From Colius striatus (lineage: Eukaryota; Chordata; Aves; Coliiformes; Coliidae): 64,000 nt of DNA. A model generated the notes under the pieces. That model searched no databases. It saw only the letters and a list, made by a program, of their open reading frames with translations, and was not told where the DNA came from. The stretch spans positions 4,588,001-4,652,000 of the forward strand of contig NC_084776.1 in the NCBI RefSeq assembly GCF_028858725.1. The letters are read 5' to 3'. Positions 49,266 to 61,722 of the stretch are shown here, in pieces. Every line of letters begins with the position of its first letter. Positions within the stretch are counted from its first letter, which is position 1. The position numbers were made by a program, and so were the translations under genes.

Positions 49266-52200
49266 TCAGTTGAGCTGAAACTCACACGGGTTGGCTCCTC
49301 TTTCCCTGGCAGCCCAGTAAACAAACATGAAATCCTTAAATCGAGGAGCACAGCCCAACCAAGCTTCACCAAAGTGTTCATTTCCAGTGAAAAGGAAATC
49401 TCCACCTCCCTTCTTCACCTTGCACTGCAGCAGGGTCCGTATGGGGCCTCGCCACTCGCCGCTCGCTTCATCCTGCTGGAAGATCCTGTTTTTCTGTCTG
49501 TAGACTTTCTGGACACTGACATCAACCTGGGACATGTGGTTCTCTGAATCGTGGGAGACATTTCGGATAGATCCTTTCACCACTAGATGTGAAGAAGACA
49601 GGAGGTGGTTATGGAGCAGCAGGTAAGTAGCTCAGGTACTACGAGCTCACCGAGGGAAATAATGAATGAAAACAACCCAGCTTTGTTGTGAAGTGTGTGT
49701 GTCTACCACCTAGAGGTGGACACATTTCTGAGCCTATGTTGCATCCTTGGATCCCAACACAAACAGTGCTACATGCTATAAGCTTTATGCCTACTCAAAT
49801 CAGCTACATCTGAGGAAAAAACATGTAACTTGCTTGATACTGCAAAGCAGCAGTCAAGGATAAAATGCAGCTTGGGTTCATTTTTTTCAGTCTATGTTCC
49901 AAGACAATGGCTGTCTCAGACTCTGAAGTTTTTCCTTTGAGAGCAGTAACAGAGGTTGATCCAGGAAGAATCAGAATATGATTCAACTGGAAAAAGAGGT
50001 GGTTAAACATTTTCCATTTAGAAGTTTGAGACTTGCTCCCTCAAAAGCAAATGGCATTCATCCATCCGTCACAGGAGACTTTGGAAGATGACAGGCAACA
50101 TGCAGGACTTCTAAAGTGGATTTATTTGAAGACTTATTTTAAAAATCACATAGCAAACCTGTACCTTCTTTTCCCAAAATGATCCTGGCTGTTTCCTGGG
50201 ACGACAGCATAATATGTCACAGTCTCTCTGACTGAAAGTGTCCTTTGCATCATCTGACAGTATTTGTGGTCCTGAAAACATCTTTCTCATTCTCACCAAT
50301 TTCCCTGTTTTTCACCCCATCTCACCTCATTTTTCACAGCAATCTGTTATTCTTCTGTTAACTAAATGAATTTCAATCCCATACCCAGAGAAGGCTCAGA
50401 AAGAAGCATGCCATGCTTTGAGACAAGAGCTCTTGAGCAAGGGAGGGGTTACCAATGCACAGAGACACAACACTCTGCCATCACACTCTTCCATTCAGGT
50501 ATGGAGAACTCCATGAGCCAAGAGGCAGAAGAAGCTGATTTCTGAAGTTTCCAAGAACTTCTGCATTTAGTTCTGTTTCCAAGGGACTTTCAGAATTTCC
50601 TCTAATAGATGTCTCTGTTGTATGTCTCCCTCTCTGGGATCATTTTTAATCAGATGCAGTCAAGTCTATTGACAAGCTATAACGCACTTGTTCCTGGTGC
50701 TCCAAGTTGCTCCTGTGCTACCTTCATCTTCAGAATAAGGATAAAGGCTCAGTTCACCCCAAGTGTCATTTACACTTTCATTAGCAGCTATTTTCTCTAA
50801 TTAAAATAAATTGATGATAGCGGTTTGTGAGCTCAGGGTGAGGAAGTCAGGCCATAAATAGTCAGCTCAAAGGGCCATTTCTTCTGGTCCACTGCTGCTG
50901 TGAGTGTAAGTGCCCTCATTGTGTGCCTGGGCCCCCACATCTGTCAGTCCCTGCTCTTTCAGGCCATGCAGAGGGAAAGCACCTCATGGGAAAGGATGAC
51001 TTCATCAAGTAGAAACAATGGGCTGGATTACATCAATTAATTTAGAAGAGGAAGAAAGGTTACCAGCTAAGAAGCATTCAAAGGGGAGCACATTCTCAGG
51101 TTTTGTATCAGCAAAATGATGCTGGCATTTGATTTTATCAGTACTCTTGAAGTATGGCAACCCTAAGTAGGAAAGCAGTCATTTGGTGGGGGCTTTTAAA
51201 CAAGGAATAAGGGTAAATATAGTTTATAGTTGTATTTCTTTCTGTAGGTACACTTACACCAATGTAACTGTGGCCATGTGGAGAGGCAGCTCTACAGCTC
51301 TAGCTATTGGATGTAATCAAAGAGGTACAAACTGTCACGTGCAAAACTATGGGAATAAAGTGAACAAATCATGATTGAGAAAAGTGTTATTACAGAAAAT
51401 GGGAAAGCTTTTAATGTACCATCAAATCAGTGGTTTCAGTTATTTCCTATGGAATATTAACTGCTCTGTTTTCTCATAAGGCACTGAAACCTAACCAGTG
51501 TGTCACTGAAGGAAGTTTCAGTCACCTGAAATCCTTAGCTAAGTCATAAACAACTCACTACCTCTGTACAAAAAGAACGAGGCAGTGTGCAAACTGTGAG
51601 GGAAGCAAAAAGGCACGTTCATCATCAGAAAAAGACCCAAACAGATTAAGAGAATAAAAAGGAAGATACCAAGTACCTATAAAAAGCTGTCTGTATCTGT
51701 GCCCACACATGTGTGGCTTTACTATGTGTGATGGCATTAATTTCAGCTCAGTTTCAGATCATAACCTTTCTGCCTGCAGGAAATGAGGACCTTGATTAAG
51801 GTTTCCTTCCCCCCCCCCAACTTCAAATTCTTTATCACATGACTAATTTCCTTCTCAGACCAAAGAGAACAGTCACAAAGTTATTTTAAAGAAAGAAGCA
51901 AACAAATCCAAATAATCAATGCACAGTTAAAGGCAGAATTATTTCCCATTGGTCATCTTACCAAAATCACTGCTGCAAATGGCCATTAGAAGTTCCACGT
52001 TGTCACAAGGGTGGCACATGGCTAGAAAAAGAAAGAACAGCTAGTTACTTATAATACTGTACAAGTCTCATTGCTAAGGGACTGGTGAATTACAAGAGGA
52101 CATGGGGCAGAACTCCTGGCTAAAGAGCATCATGGTCTGAGGCAAAACAAACAAAGCACAGCGGATTTGTGAGAGTCACTGACAGCCTATAATCCTTTTA

Positions 52201-53707
52201 ATGACTGATGAAGGAAGCAAAAAACACAGCAGAAAACAACACTTGGCACAACACCCCCCATCACTTTTCAACCTTTTCAAAGCTGGTCCTACTTTGACAG
52301 AAAGAGAGGAAGATCTTCCCTGAGCACCTGAGACTCCACACCCTCCCTGGGCAGCCTGTGCCAGGACTCCCTCACAGCAAAGCCATACCACCTTGGATAG
52401 AAGCAGGAGCAAAGCCCTGAGGCTTACCTTTGACCACAGCCATCTTTTTGTGGTCGGGGCCAGCAGCGCTCTGGTTGCTCAGCAGCTCGTACTGGAAGCT
52501 GGCGGTGCGGCGGGTGATGCCCCTCTGCGGGCTGGCCTGCAGGAAGAGGGCCACTCGTTGTGGCATCTGGGCACTGAAGCAAGACACAGGGTGAGGTCGA
52601 GCCCCTCCTGCCTCGCTTACCACCAGATGCAGCTGCCCAGCACGTTCCACGTAGATGTTGGCACCCTGGAAGTCACTGGCAGGCTTGATGCAGACAGTGG
52701 TGTGACGGGCACTGGAGAGGTTGGGCTCCAGGACGACACGCAGGGCTCGTGCTGGGTACATCCATTCCAGGGAGCCCTCGGTGCAGCGCAGATGGATCTG
52801 CTCCACTGCACGGGAACGCGGCTCCCAGTTCAAACCACTGCCAAGACAACACATCCCTCTGTCACTACTGATACCCACAGACTCACCATCTACACACAGA
52901 CATAGGTCCAACACCCAACTCTGGCTCTTATCCTGACCATGCCACAGTTAATTCCCTCCAGCTGAGCCCTCCCTCCCTCCCATGGGTGTGATTGCTCACA
53001 CCTGGGGCTGCACCTGGGCAGGGCCTTATTCCCTTTTGCCTGCCTGCAAATCCAGGCTTGGATGCCTGCAGCATCCACAAAAATGACAAAGGACAACTCT
53101 CTGCTGAAAAGCAACAAAAACTTTCTGTGTGAGAGGACTGGCAACAGCCAGCTCTCCTGAAACTCCACCTGTAGCTAGGGAGGGCCAAGAGCTGCAGACT
53201 CACAGTAGGAGCTGAGCAACAAGTGCTGACAGCACATCGGAATTGGTTTCAAAGCCTATGTTTGTAAAATCCTTTGCAGGGTTTCCAGTGAGAATGCATC
53301 AGGAGGTTTCCAACCCAAGCAGGCTGTGCTGGCCCTGCTCCTGAGCTCTTCCTCAGCTGGTGCCATTTAACTGCTTTCAGGAAAGTTACTTTTGCTTATG
53401 TTGCTCAAGAAACCAACCCCATGACAGCTGGATTTGTTAAAAGGAAAAGGCAACAAAATGCAGAGGAGCTTTGTTTCTTGTTTTCCTTGGGAAGCTACAG
53501 AAGGAGTGGCCGCCCCCTGGTAACTGCAACCGCCGCTCGCAATGGGTGAGACCCCGAGGAGCCCTGACCCAGTGCCCGCCAGCCCCCGGAGCCCCCAGCC
53601 CCGCCGCTGCCCACCTACCTGCCCCTCCAGCTGCAGCGGTCAGCAGAGCCCGGGCCTGTCAGCAGCAGCCCCAGCAGCAGCGTGGGCAGGCCCTGCCACA
53701 CCGCCAT
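49266..53707 (-). CDS. Meteorin / meteorin-like family secreted protein, complete
   Basis: Four coding exons on the minus strand (53619-53707, 52428-52837, 51962-52021, 49266-49582) give 291 residues, close to METRN (293) and METRNL (311). Family members are secreted neurotrophic or metabolic cytokine-like factors. Residues 1-22 are a signal peptide (LLLGLLLTGPGSA), followed at once by the hallmark DRCSWRGSGL. Further family blocks are RSRAVEQIHLRC, EWMYPARAL, GANIYVERAGQL, RRTASFQYEL, PCDNVELLMAICSSDF and VYRQKNRIF; the end is GDFLFTGNEHFGEAWLGCAPRFKDF and NPCE. The cysteine pattern looks complete. It shares traits with both paralogues: ALFLQASPQ is METRN-like and the C-terminal half is METRNL-like. 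In human the two genes lie on 16p and 17q25, so this position between TRIM25 and DGKE suggests a separate family member. I leave the symbol open. Confidence 0.92.
50764..51038 (+). repeat. Noncoding element, copy B of a diverged pair
   Basis: Copy B is the partner of 44662-44917. It lies in the last intron of the meteorin-family gene, antisense to that gene's transcription. The first 67 bases align with copy A at roughly three of four positions by eye, and three further blocks follow in the same order at similar distances (ACATCTGTCAG at +173 here, +179 in copy A). Confidence 0.6.
52330..52386 (-). repeat. Short CR1-like fragment beside a splice donor
   Basis: The block ACACCCTCCCTGGGCAGCCT with GTGCCAGGACTCCCTCACAG matches the internal part of CR1 3' regions in reverse orientation. 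It lies in intron 2 of the meteorin-family gene and ends about 40 bp from the exon 2 donor (52427). The edges are uncertain and the match is short. Confidence 0.6.
53510..53523 (-). promoter_or_regulatory. CTCF-like core motif (minus orientation)
   Basis: On the minus strand TTACCAGGGGGCGG matches 12 of 14 positions of the CTCF core. It is in intron 1 of the meteorin-family gene, inside its GC-rich 5' region. Sequence-only evidence. Confidence 0.35.
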
Positions 53708-53731
53708 GGCGGGGGCAGAGGAGGAGAGGGA

Positions 53732-53757
53732 TGTGTATGTGTGTGTGTGTGTGTGTT
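53732..53757 (+). repeat. (GT)n microsatellite upstream of the meteorin-family gene
   Basis: A run of GT dinucleotides, with one early AT interruption, lies about 25 bp upstream of the meteorin-family start codon. It is therefore in that gene's 5' UTR or core promoter (as CA repeats on the sense strand). Length variation is likely. Confidence 0.85.
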
Positions 53758-55384
53758 GGGGCCCCTGTCCCTGCTGCAAAGCCACAGAGAGGACAACCCC
53801 CTACAGCAGGCAGGGGGACGGTGATGCCTCGGTGCCAGCGCTGCTCTGCCCTCACACTCGCTGCCTTCCCCGTTCCTCCCGGCGCGGGCCGCGCAGCCCC
53901 CTCCTCCCCAGCTCGCTTCTGCTATAAGACATTTATAACAGTTTCTCATTGCAGTCTCAGGACAAACAAAAATCTGTGTCAACATAATCAAAGCAAACAC
54001 TGCGTGATTGATGGAAATTCAATAGTTTTAACTTCTGCTTGCATGAGTACCTTTCAGGGGTCCGTGCACAAGAAAGCACAAGGGCCTGCAATTATCATGC
54101 TAAAAGCCGGGCTGTGCCTGCCCATAATTAGATTTCTATATGCATTGCCCTTTCCATATTTTCAATGAACGACATGGGGAGCTGCTCTTTTGCAAGTTTG
54201 AGAGAGAGAGGCTCTTTTCTGCCGCTCTTAAGCGTGGAATCGGGATTTTGCAGCAGGTCGGGACAATGGCCCCGGGCGCTGCCGGGTGGCACCGGCTCAG
54301 CCCCGCCGGGCATTGTTCACAGCACCCGTGTCCCCAGGGCTTCCCGGGCCATCTGGTACCTTGTGGTTCCCAGCGTGTTCCCACATTGCCTGCAGATGCA
54401 CAGGGAAAGAGAAGCTGAGTTTGTCTGCTGTGTTTCTGCAATCTGGGTTTTTCCTTAGGAGGGAAATAGACCTGCTGGGCATCTCCTGAAATCAGAGCTT
54501 TAGAGTCAACTGTCTGACCCTTGAATCTTTTTAGGACTCCTACACATCCACGTTTCATTTGCTAAGTATCTTACATTTAAACTTTTATTATCAAAAGGCA
54601 GAAGCAGAGAAGTGTAAGGCAAGACTGAAACTCTAAGATCCTGCATTCTTCCCCACACATATCTGCCAGGTGACTTCTCTTCAGGCTAAAGTCTGTGCAC
54701 AAGCTGATGCTGTGCACAGTTCACTCCAACTGTCCTAAAAACGTTTAAAAACACATTAAAGTCAGATCCTGTATTAGCATTAGTGATAGCAATGTGCAAA
54801 TCTCTGTGAAACTTATTGTCTTACCCATCTAAGAAAAAACCCGCTGAATATCTACGCTCTGACCCCATCTTGAATGGAAAACACCACACAAATAGCCTAT
54901 AAAAGCTTTGATTGTGCTGTAATATAGGAGCTCAGAGGGCAGAGCTAGTTCTGTCTTTTGTGCAAATGAGATCAGGGAACACAGGAGAGGACTTGGGAAG
55001 GGATCTGACACTATGATGAAGTGGCCCTATAGGAGGATTTATTCACTTCCAAAAGCCCAGACTAACCCATCTGCTGCCATCCTGAGAAAGCACTGAGCCA
55101 CTTCATCTCTGAATTGCTTCCAGTAGCAGCATTTCCCCTTTCTGTGGGGAGGCTCCTGTGTATTTTCCTGAGTGCTCAGCAGCCCTCCCACCTCCAGTCT
55201 ACATTAACACCATGTAACACCACAACATCTCTCCTTAAAATTCCTATTTAGAAACTGCTCTTTACAGGTAAGAAATCGGTAGGGCTGTTTCCCTCCTTAG
55301 ACTAAACAAGGAGAGTGCATCAGCACGGGGTTGTTACAGCTGGAAACTCACATTTGCTTTTATGCAGAACAAGAACAGCAAAAG
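53758..55384. other. Spacer between the meteorin-family promoter and the DGKE 3' end
   Basis: The first 150 bases are GC-rich promoter flank. The rest is ordinary noncoding sequence. Reverse-strand AATAAA signals occur at 54584-54589 and 55038-55043 and could serve longer DGKE transcripts. No exon is recognised; the overlapping open frames around 54.14-54.56 kb have no domain. Confidence 0.45.
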
Positions 55385-55596
55385 AAGAGTTTAAATACTT
55401 TAATCCACCCACTTTAATCTACAGAGAAACACAGTACAAGTAACAAGACAACAAAAAGATGCATTAGGAAACTCAGTAGCAGAATCAGTGCTGTGAAAAA
55501 AATCTGCATTTACAGACTTCTATGAATAATATGGAGCAGTTTCTCAAAAGAACCTTGTGGGAGCTTAAGTGACAAGAGACAGACTGTGCTACAACT

Positions 55597-55695
55597 GACT
55601 GTGACCTACTCTAGATAGCCCTAGTCTGGCAGGGGGATTGGACTAGATCTTTTGAGGTCCCTTCCAACCCTTAAAATTCTGCAATTCTGTGACTG
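55597..55695 (+). repeat. CR1 LINE 3' end (plus orientation)
   Basis: It reads GGGGGATTGGACTAGATC, then GAGGTCCCTTCCAACCC and ends with the ATTCTGCAATTCTGTGACTG terminal motif. This is the classic CR1 3' end in forward orientation. It is 5'-truncated to about 100 bases. Confidence 0.9.
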
Positions 55696-57429
55696 AAGAC
55701 AAAGGTTTTCTTCAGTTTCTCTTGTGTCAGTGTGGAGTCATACCACAGAACAGGGCAGATCTGTGACTTCACTGAAGCTGCAGCTTCCTCCAGACTGAAT
55801 CTGGCCCAAGCACTCAAATGGGAACTTGTGTGAACATCAAGAAACACTGAATCACAAATGTCACCTTTCTCAGTTGAAAACAACCCAAGACATGATAAAG
55901 TCTACTTTTTGAACTACTACCTGCATTTTAAGCTCATTTTTTCCCCCCATTTAGTGCAACTTCAGAATATATGCATCAACACATTGAATACGAATCCCAT
56001 GTCACAGCATCACAGTAGTTCCAAGACAAAAAACAACTGGGTTTTTTAAACTGTTCACATGCTGATACTTCCTTGAAAGTAGTTATTACTAATTCAAAGT
56101 GACAGCTCTTAAAAGTAACATTTTTACAGTATACTGATCACTAATTACTAAACAGAAATAACTACTGTACATGTTGAAGGTACAAGCTACAAAAATAAAA
56201 GTCCATTCTGTGTAACTATAAAAACCCTACAAAGAGAAGATGGCTGGAGGTACTCTAAGGATTCCAACAGTTGGTAGCAGACAAAATGGCTTTTGAAGGA
56301 TGTAAACTTTGAAGATACAGAATGCAATAAACTCACAATGCAAGTTCCCACTTTTAAAATAATTTCTATGCTGAACTCTGCAAACAAGTTGCAAATGAAA
56401 CAATGCAAAGACATGAATGATGTACAGCAATAAGGGTATACAGCACTAATGAGAAACAAACATTTGGATACATTCATACTTTTGAACAGTTAAGGGCTGG
56501 ATCCTCAGCTAATATAAGTCCACACAATATCAAGAGGTTTAGTCAAGGCATGTGGCTTTACTCCAGCTACAAGTCTCTCCCTGAGATGCCCAACAACTGA
56601 TGTGGGTGTTCAGCGTGAACTTTTGGTCATGCCATGCTTTTAGAACTGTGGCCTAAATCAAGTTGAAACAGCAAAGATGTAAATTCTCTCAATATACTTA
56701 ATTGCTAAATGCACAAGTTGTCTCTTGTCTCACTCCTGTGTTCAAGAAGCAGCTATCATTTCTCAGAAAAAAAGTCAAAGCATTTTTAAGTGGTTCCCAT
56801 TCAACAGGATCAGATATGCACCAGCAATTTGAAATCTGAAGATACCCTAGTTTATATCTAACTGAAGGGTCAAATCTATTTTCATGTCCAAAAGGAAGAA
56901 AACTGCTAGTAGCTGGTATGAACTGCAGAACAAAAAAGGATGTTCAGTTAGAACACATGCCATGATTACCAAGTGTCCTACTCTTACTATAGATTAACTA
57001 TACAGTTACAGTGGTGCTCTACCAAGAAGCACTTGTTGCCAAGTAAAAAAGAGCAGCTATTATAACATTGATACCATTATGCTGTTCACAGCTAAGGTAC
57101 AGTGCTTTAAGGGTTTTTTTTAACCAGTGAGATACCACAACATCCACTACAAAAGCTGTGAGCTTCAGTGCAACATAATGCAGAACGAGAAGGAACTGGC
57201 CAAACTGAAACCAGAACCTTTATCTATTGGTTCTCAGAACCTGTGGAAAATGAGGAGGTTCCTCCCCAGCAGCAAAGAGCAACAACTGTACTTTTAAAAT
57301 AGGTCAGGGGGGCTAGGAACTGTTGGAGTCCTTTCTGAGATCTTCCAGGTGTGGTGATGGTGACTGCAAGAGCCAAACAGGTGGGTTCCTGGCCTAAGAG
57401 CAAGCTGTATGAAGCCATTCCCATTTTCT

Positions 57430-57540
57430 TTTCTGACAAGCTAGCTGGTGTGAAGGATAAAGTAGAGGGAAGAGCAGCTCATTACCCTGATTTCAGCAGA
57501 GCTTTGGATACAGTCCCAAGCATCATTTTTAGCTGAAAGT
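57430..57540 (+). repeat. Degraded LINE reverse-transcriptase fragment, CR1-like
   Basis: A short frame reads YPDFSRALDTVPSIIF, close to the LINE reverse-transcriptase motif YLDFSKAFDTVPHxIL that contains the first catalytic aspartate. Neighbouring sequence is too decayed to set borders. CR1 is the most likely family in this genome; L2 is an alternative. Confidence 0.5.
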
Positions 57541-60500
57541 GCGCCAGCATAAAATACATCATTAAATGTCTGCGGGGAGGAAGTACTTAGTGAGCAGCTG
57601 TAAACATTAGCAAGACAAAATCTGTGGGGGAACAAATTCTCAAGCTGTATCTGCTGAAGTTCTACAGAAGGAAATTGTGTTTCAGGTTACTTAGTGCCCA
57701 GTGAAAGCAAGATCTGGAAAAATAAACCTATAAAGGGGCAACACCAAAAGTGAGTACATGAGTATCAAATGCATAAACCATGCTGTAGGATTTACATGAT
57801 GATGATGGTGAAATGCAATTCCTAATAGAGCCAGCTTAGAAAAATGCTCAAATTTAAACATCCCACAGGATTATATTCATTAATAACTGCAATAATTGCA
57901 AAGTGCTGTTAAAAGCATGTTCTAAATACTACCCTAAGCTGCTCTACACACCGGGAACAACACATCAGCAAATGCCATTCACCTCAGCTGGTTCTGGTGG
58001 CAGAAAATGTGAGTTTGGACTTCAGACATCTTTTTAAAACACTCATAAAGATCCAAAGTGCAGGTGGCATTTGAAACAGTTTAACCCTGATAGGGATTGT
58101 GAAAACACAAGGTAACATCCAGCCCACGGGAAGTTCTATGCACATGAAAATACACCTAAGCATCGTCCCAGTGTGTGTGTGAACCAGCGAGCCTGAGCAG
58201 GGTGTGAAGCTGCCTGACTCACACAGGGGCTCACCATGCAGGCTGAAGTTTTTTTGTATTGCATGTCACAGGCCCTACAGTAAAAAGTGTGATCAGACCA
58301 AGAATCTGACCAAACTTCAGTTAAACTTCTGTATGCAGCAATACAACTTAGAAATAACCTTTGTGAATTCACTTTTGAGTGCTTGACGACTGCTGTGGTT
58401 ACTCACCCTGAACATTTTACACAAAGGTATGTCCTGTATGAAGGCTGCTAGAAGAAACCATTAATTTTTTGTCTTTTTTGAAACTTTGCTTTCATCATTT
58501 TGCCAATGTTAATAACAACTGGGCAAAGCAAAATCCTTCAGTGCAGGACACACCCGAGACCCTCTGCAGAGTTCCCTCTCCTGGACAGAGAAGGTACTGC
58601 AGTGATTCCAATCTGCTTTCAGAAGAGCTAGAGTAGCTATTTGTGCTGGTGCTTCGGGCACTTACAACGATCAAAAAGCACGTAACAGTTCTACAATCAC
58701 AACACACACGACAATATTAAGCAGCTGCAGCTTAATGACAAATTAGAAAAGCTCATTTACAATAGCTTTGGAATCTGGGTGCCAACTGCTGCTATTTCAC
58801 TATCCACAGTTGGACTAAAACTTCAAACAGTTCCAGAAAAGTAACTCAAAACAGGCTTTAACTCAATTTGCAACATACTGGAAATAAGGATACCACTGAA
58901 ACCCAGCGACAGCAGGCTGGCAACAGCAAGACTTCCCAACAGATTCTAGTGCTAACACTCTGTGTTTAAAAACATTTTTTTTTGGCCATGCATATGACAG
59001 CTGCAGTTACAACAGAAGGGTGACTCTGTGTCTCATTGGGAGCTGGACACTTCAACCTCACAGAACACTCTCCATACCATAAATACAGTTTTCCAAGAGG
59101 CTTCCCCACACTTACAATGGCTTCATTTGCTGCTGTCACCGACAGCCCCTCTGTGAAACACAAACTTCTTCACTGACACCTGCAAGAAGGGGATGATCTG
59201 TCCAATACCAGCAACACCTTTTTACAGGGGTTCTCCCAAACAAGTGCCCATTTAGATGCTAACTTCACTGCTAATTCTGCTTTGTTTCTCCAAAAGGAAT
59301 GATGCATTTCCATTTCCCAGAGAGGATTTCAGGAGGAGGGAGCAGTGAGAGGACGTGCCTGCACAACATCACGGGTGCCCATGCACACCTGGAGAAGCCG
59401 GCTCAGGCTGGAAAAAAGGGAGACTTTCCAAGTCTTGTCATAGATCACAGGAGTTCAGAGAGTGAAGGTTTTGAACAGTTAAAGGTTCTTAGGCTATAAG
59501 AAAACATTTGAGTTCAGGTAACTCTTTAAACTGTATTATGAACAGCTTAGTGGTGTCTCTTCTCTTGAGAAAATATTGCCTTGCATAGCACATACCCTGC
59601 TATCCCACAGCCTTGTCACTTGTTTGTAAACAGTACTTATGCAAGAACCATGGCATGGAACATCATTATTTTTAGGATGTTGATGGCTACAAGTTATTAA
59701 AAGAAATAACTTAATCAGTAAGATTTCTGAAGCCAATACAAATTGAATCCCCTAACTAAAATAAGAAAGGGTAGTGGATTTATGTAACATGGTATATATG
59801 TTACATGGCTATTTTAAACACTTTTAACATAGATTTAACTATTATTTTCTTCTCTATATTTACATACAATAAAGATGAGGTGTATAAGGCTAATGAATAT
59901 GGAATTTACAAATGGCTTCTGCTTTATAGTTCACTACACTCTGATCACATTTTCAGACAGCAATAAATTCACAGTCAGTCAGTAGTACTTAAGATCTAGT
60001 ACATACACTTTCTACAACAAATACCATCAAGTTAAAAATGCTCTCCAAAGAGGACTACAGTCAAAGGCTTTAAAAATACTGTCTTTGCCAAGGTGTCAAT
60101 AAATTATGTTAAAATATAAATAGTTCATTCACCATTAATGCAAACATCACTTTACAGATTGTTGAAAAAGTTTCATTTTACAAAACCCAGCAACATATTT
60201 TATTTTACCCAATGGAATCACCTTCAGTTAGCACGAAGAAAATAAGAAGAGAGATTGAGAGAGTTCTGGCAAAAGCAGCAACATTCAAAGTTCAGACCAA
60301 AGCTCTCTTATGATCATGGCTTGTGCAGTATACATGCACCATAGATTCTCTTTCGACTTGGAAAATCACCTTCAGAAACTCAACTGGACTTTACTGGACT
60401 ACTTAATGACAAAGTTTAAATCTCAAGTCATAGCTCTCAGCTGCTGCAGGCTTAAAATACCTACAACAGAAAAGAAAAAGGGAAGCAGATTTTTCCTTCT

Positions 60501-61722
60501 GTTAACCACAAAGATGTTTTCACCTGAGAAGGCTTTAACCTGAGAAGCTTCATATATGCCAAACTAACAGATTCCAGGTACTGTTGCTTCTTTCTCATGC
60601 CCTATATTCATATGAGAAATGAAGTTTAAGGTTCAATAAAGTATCTCTGATCTCCTAAAAGCCAGTCAGAAAACAAATGCTTCCTTGTTTTTCCCATAAT
60701 CAAATGATACACCTGAATACCACAGCTTGCTAACCTCTGCAAACTTAGCTTTCAACCTTTACACTTCAAGTGGAAGCGGTTAACAGACTGACTGTTGATC
60801 ATTTTTGGGTAATTATGAAGCAAGATCTTTAACAAGACTTCAAAAACTCCACATTTGCCAGATATCACTACTTCTTTGAAACCTTCCTCTAAACAGCTTA
60901 AAGGAAAGATTCTTTGTCCAAGTTTTCCTCAAAAAAGCTTCCTCAAGAACTATGATGTTGCTATTTTCCAAAACTAGAATTAGTCTCTCACTGAACTGAA
61001 GTGGAGTCAGTCACAGGATCACTCAGTGCAAGTCATGATACAATGGTTTTGAAGTTGTACCTTGGGTATTCAGGCCCTCAGAAGTACTCTATCTAGGGCT
61101 TATAAAAGCCACTGAAAAAGGTCATTAGGTAATAGAACATTTCCAGAACCTTTGGTCCAAAAGTATCTTTCTTGCTAACCACCATTCAAGAGTTCCCAGA
61201 TCCTCCTCTTTCTCAGTCAAGCCTGTTAGGTATAATGTGCACAGGAAAGTATTTGTCTTGCTCCCAAGAAGGGATGGCAGCCAGGAGCAGGCTGTTGTCA
61301 GAAAATCAGCCCACATCCTACGTGGTCTGGTTTTCTGCTCTGGAACTGTGCTGGGGAAGAGGGCAGGTAGCAGCAGGCCAAACTCCCAGCTGTTCTCTTT
61401 GCCAAGGGTATGAAACATTTTGCACTGTGTATGTGCAGAAGATCCGATTCCACAGCAAGGAAGAGCTGCCATATCTGTCTCTTTCCTGCCATTACAGTAA
61501 CTAACTCCTCCAGCTACAAAGGCTGGGCATCACCACAAATCTAAAAGGCAAAACAGTCATGGTAATTCAGCTGTGAAGGTTTTCATGAACACAAAAGCAT
61601 GGCTTTTTCCTCAGGTCTACTTCCTTCACAAGTATGAACCTTATGGCATAAACCTTAATCTAGATGAGACGTTCCCGGGGTTTTTAATGAGCTGAAGTTC
61701 ATCACGTTGAGTGCCACACCAC

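Larger units (their letters stand above)
55385..61722 (-). other. Probable long 3' UTR of DGKE
   Basis: The DGKE stop codon is at 61723-61725. No other gene is visible for more than 6 kb downstream on the minus strand, and the sequence is AT-rich and UTR-like. Two ATTAAA signals on the minus strand (55413-55418 and 55399-55404) are my best guess for the transcript end. Human DGKE also has a long 3' UTR. CR1 pieces at 55597-55695 and about 57.43-57.54 kb lie inside. The real end needs transcript data; internal signals such as 60198-60203 may be used instead. Confidence 0.4.

Noticed and set aside
52393-52905. 170-codon plus-strand frame
   Set aside because: Antisense shadow of exon 2 of the meteorin-family gene.
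53471-54168. Overlapping plus-strand frames around the meteorin-family promoter
   Set aside because: They cross the GT microsatellite and the GC-rich promoter and show no domain.
59782-59806. 9-bp inverted repeat ATGTAACAT...ATGTTACAT in the probable DGKE 3' UTR
   Set aside because: Too short and AT-rich to argue for a structural element without conservation data.
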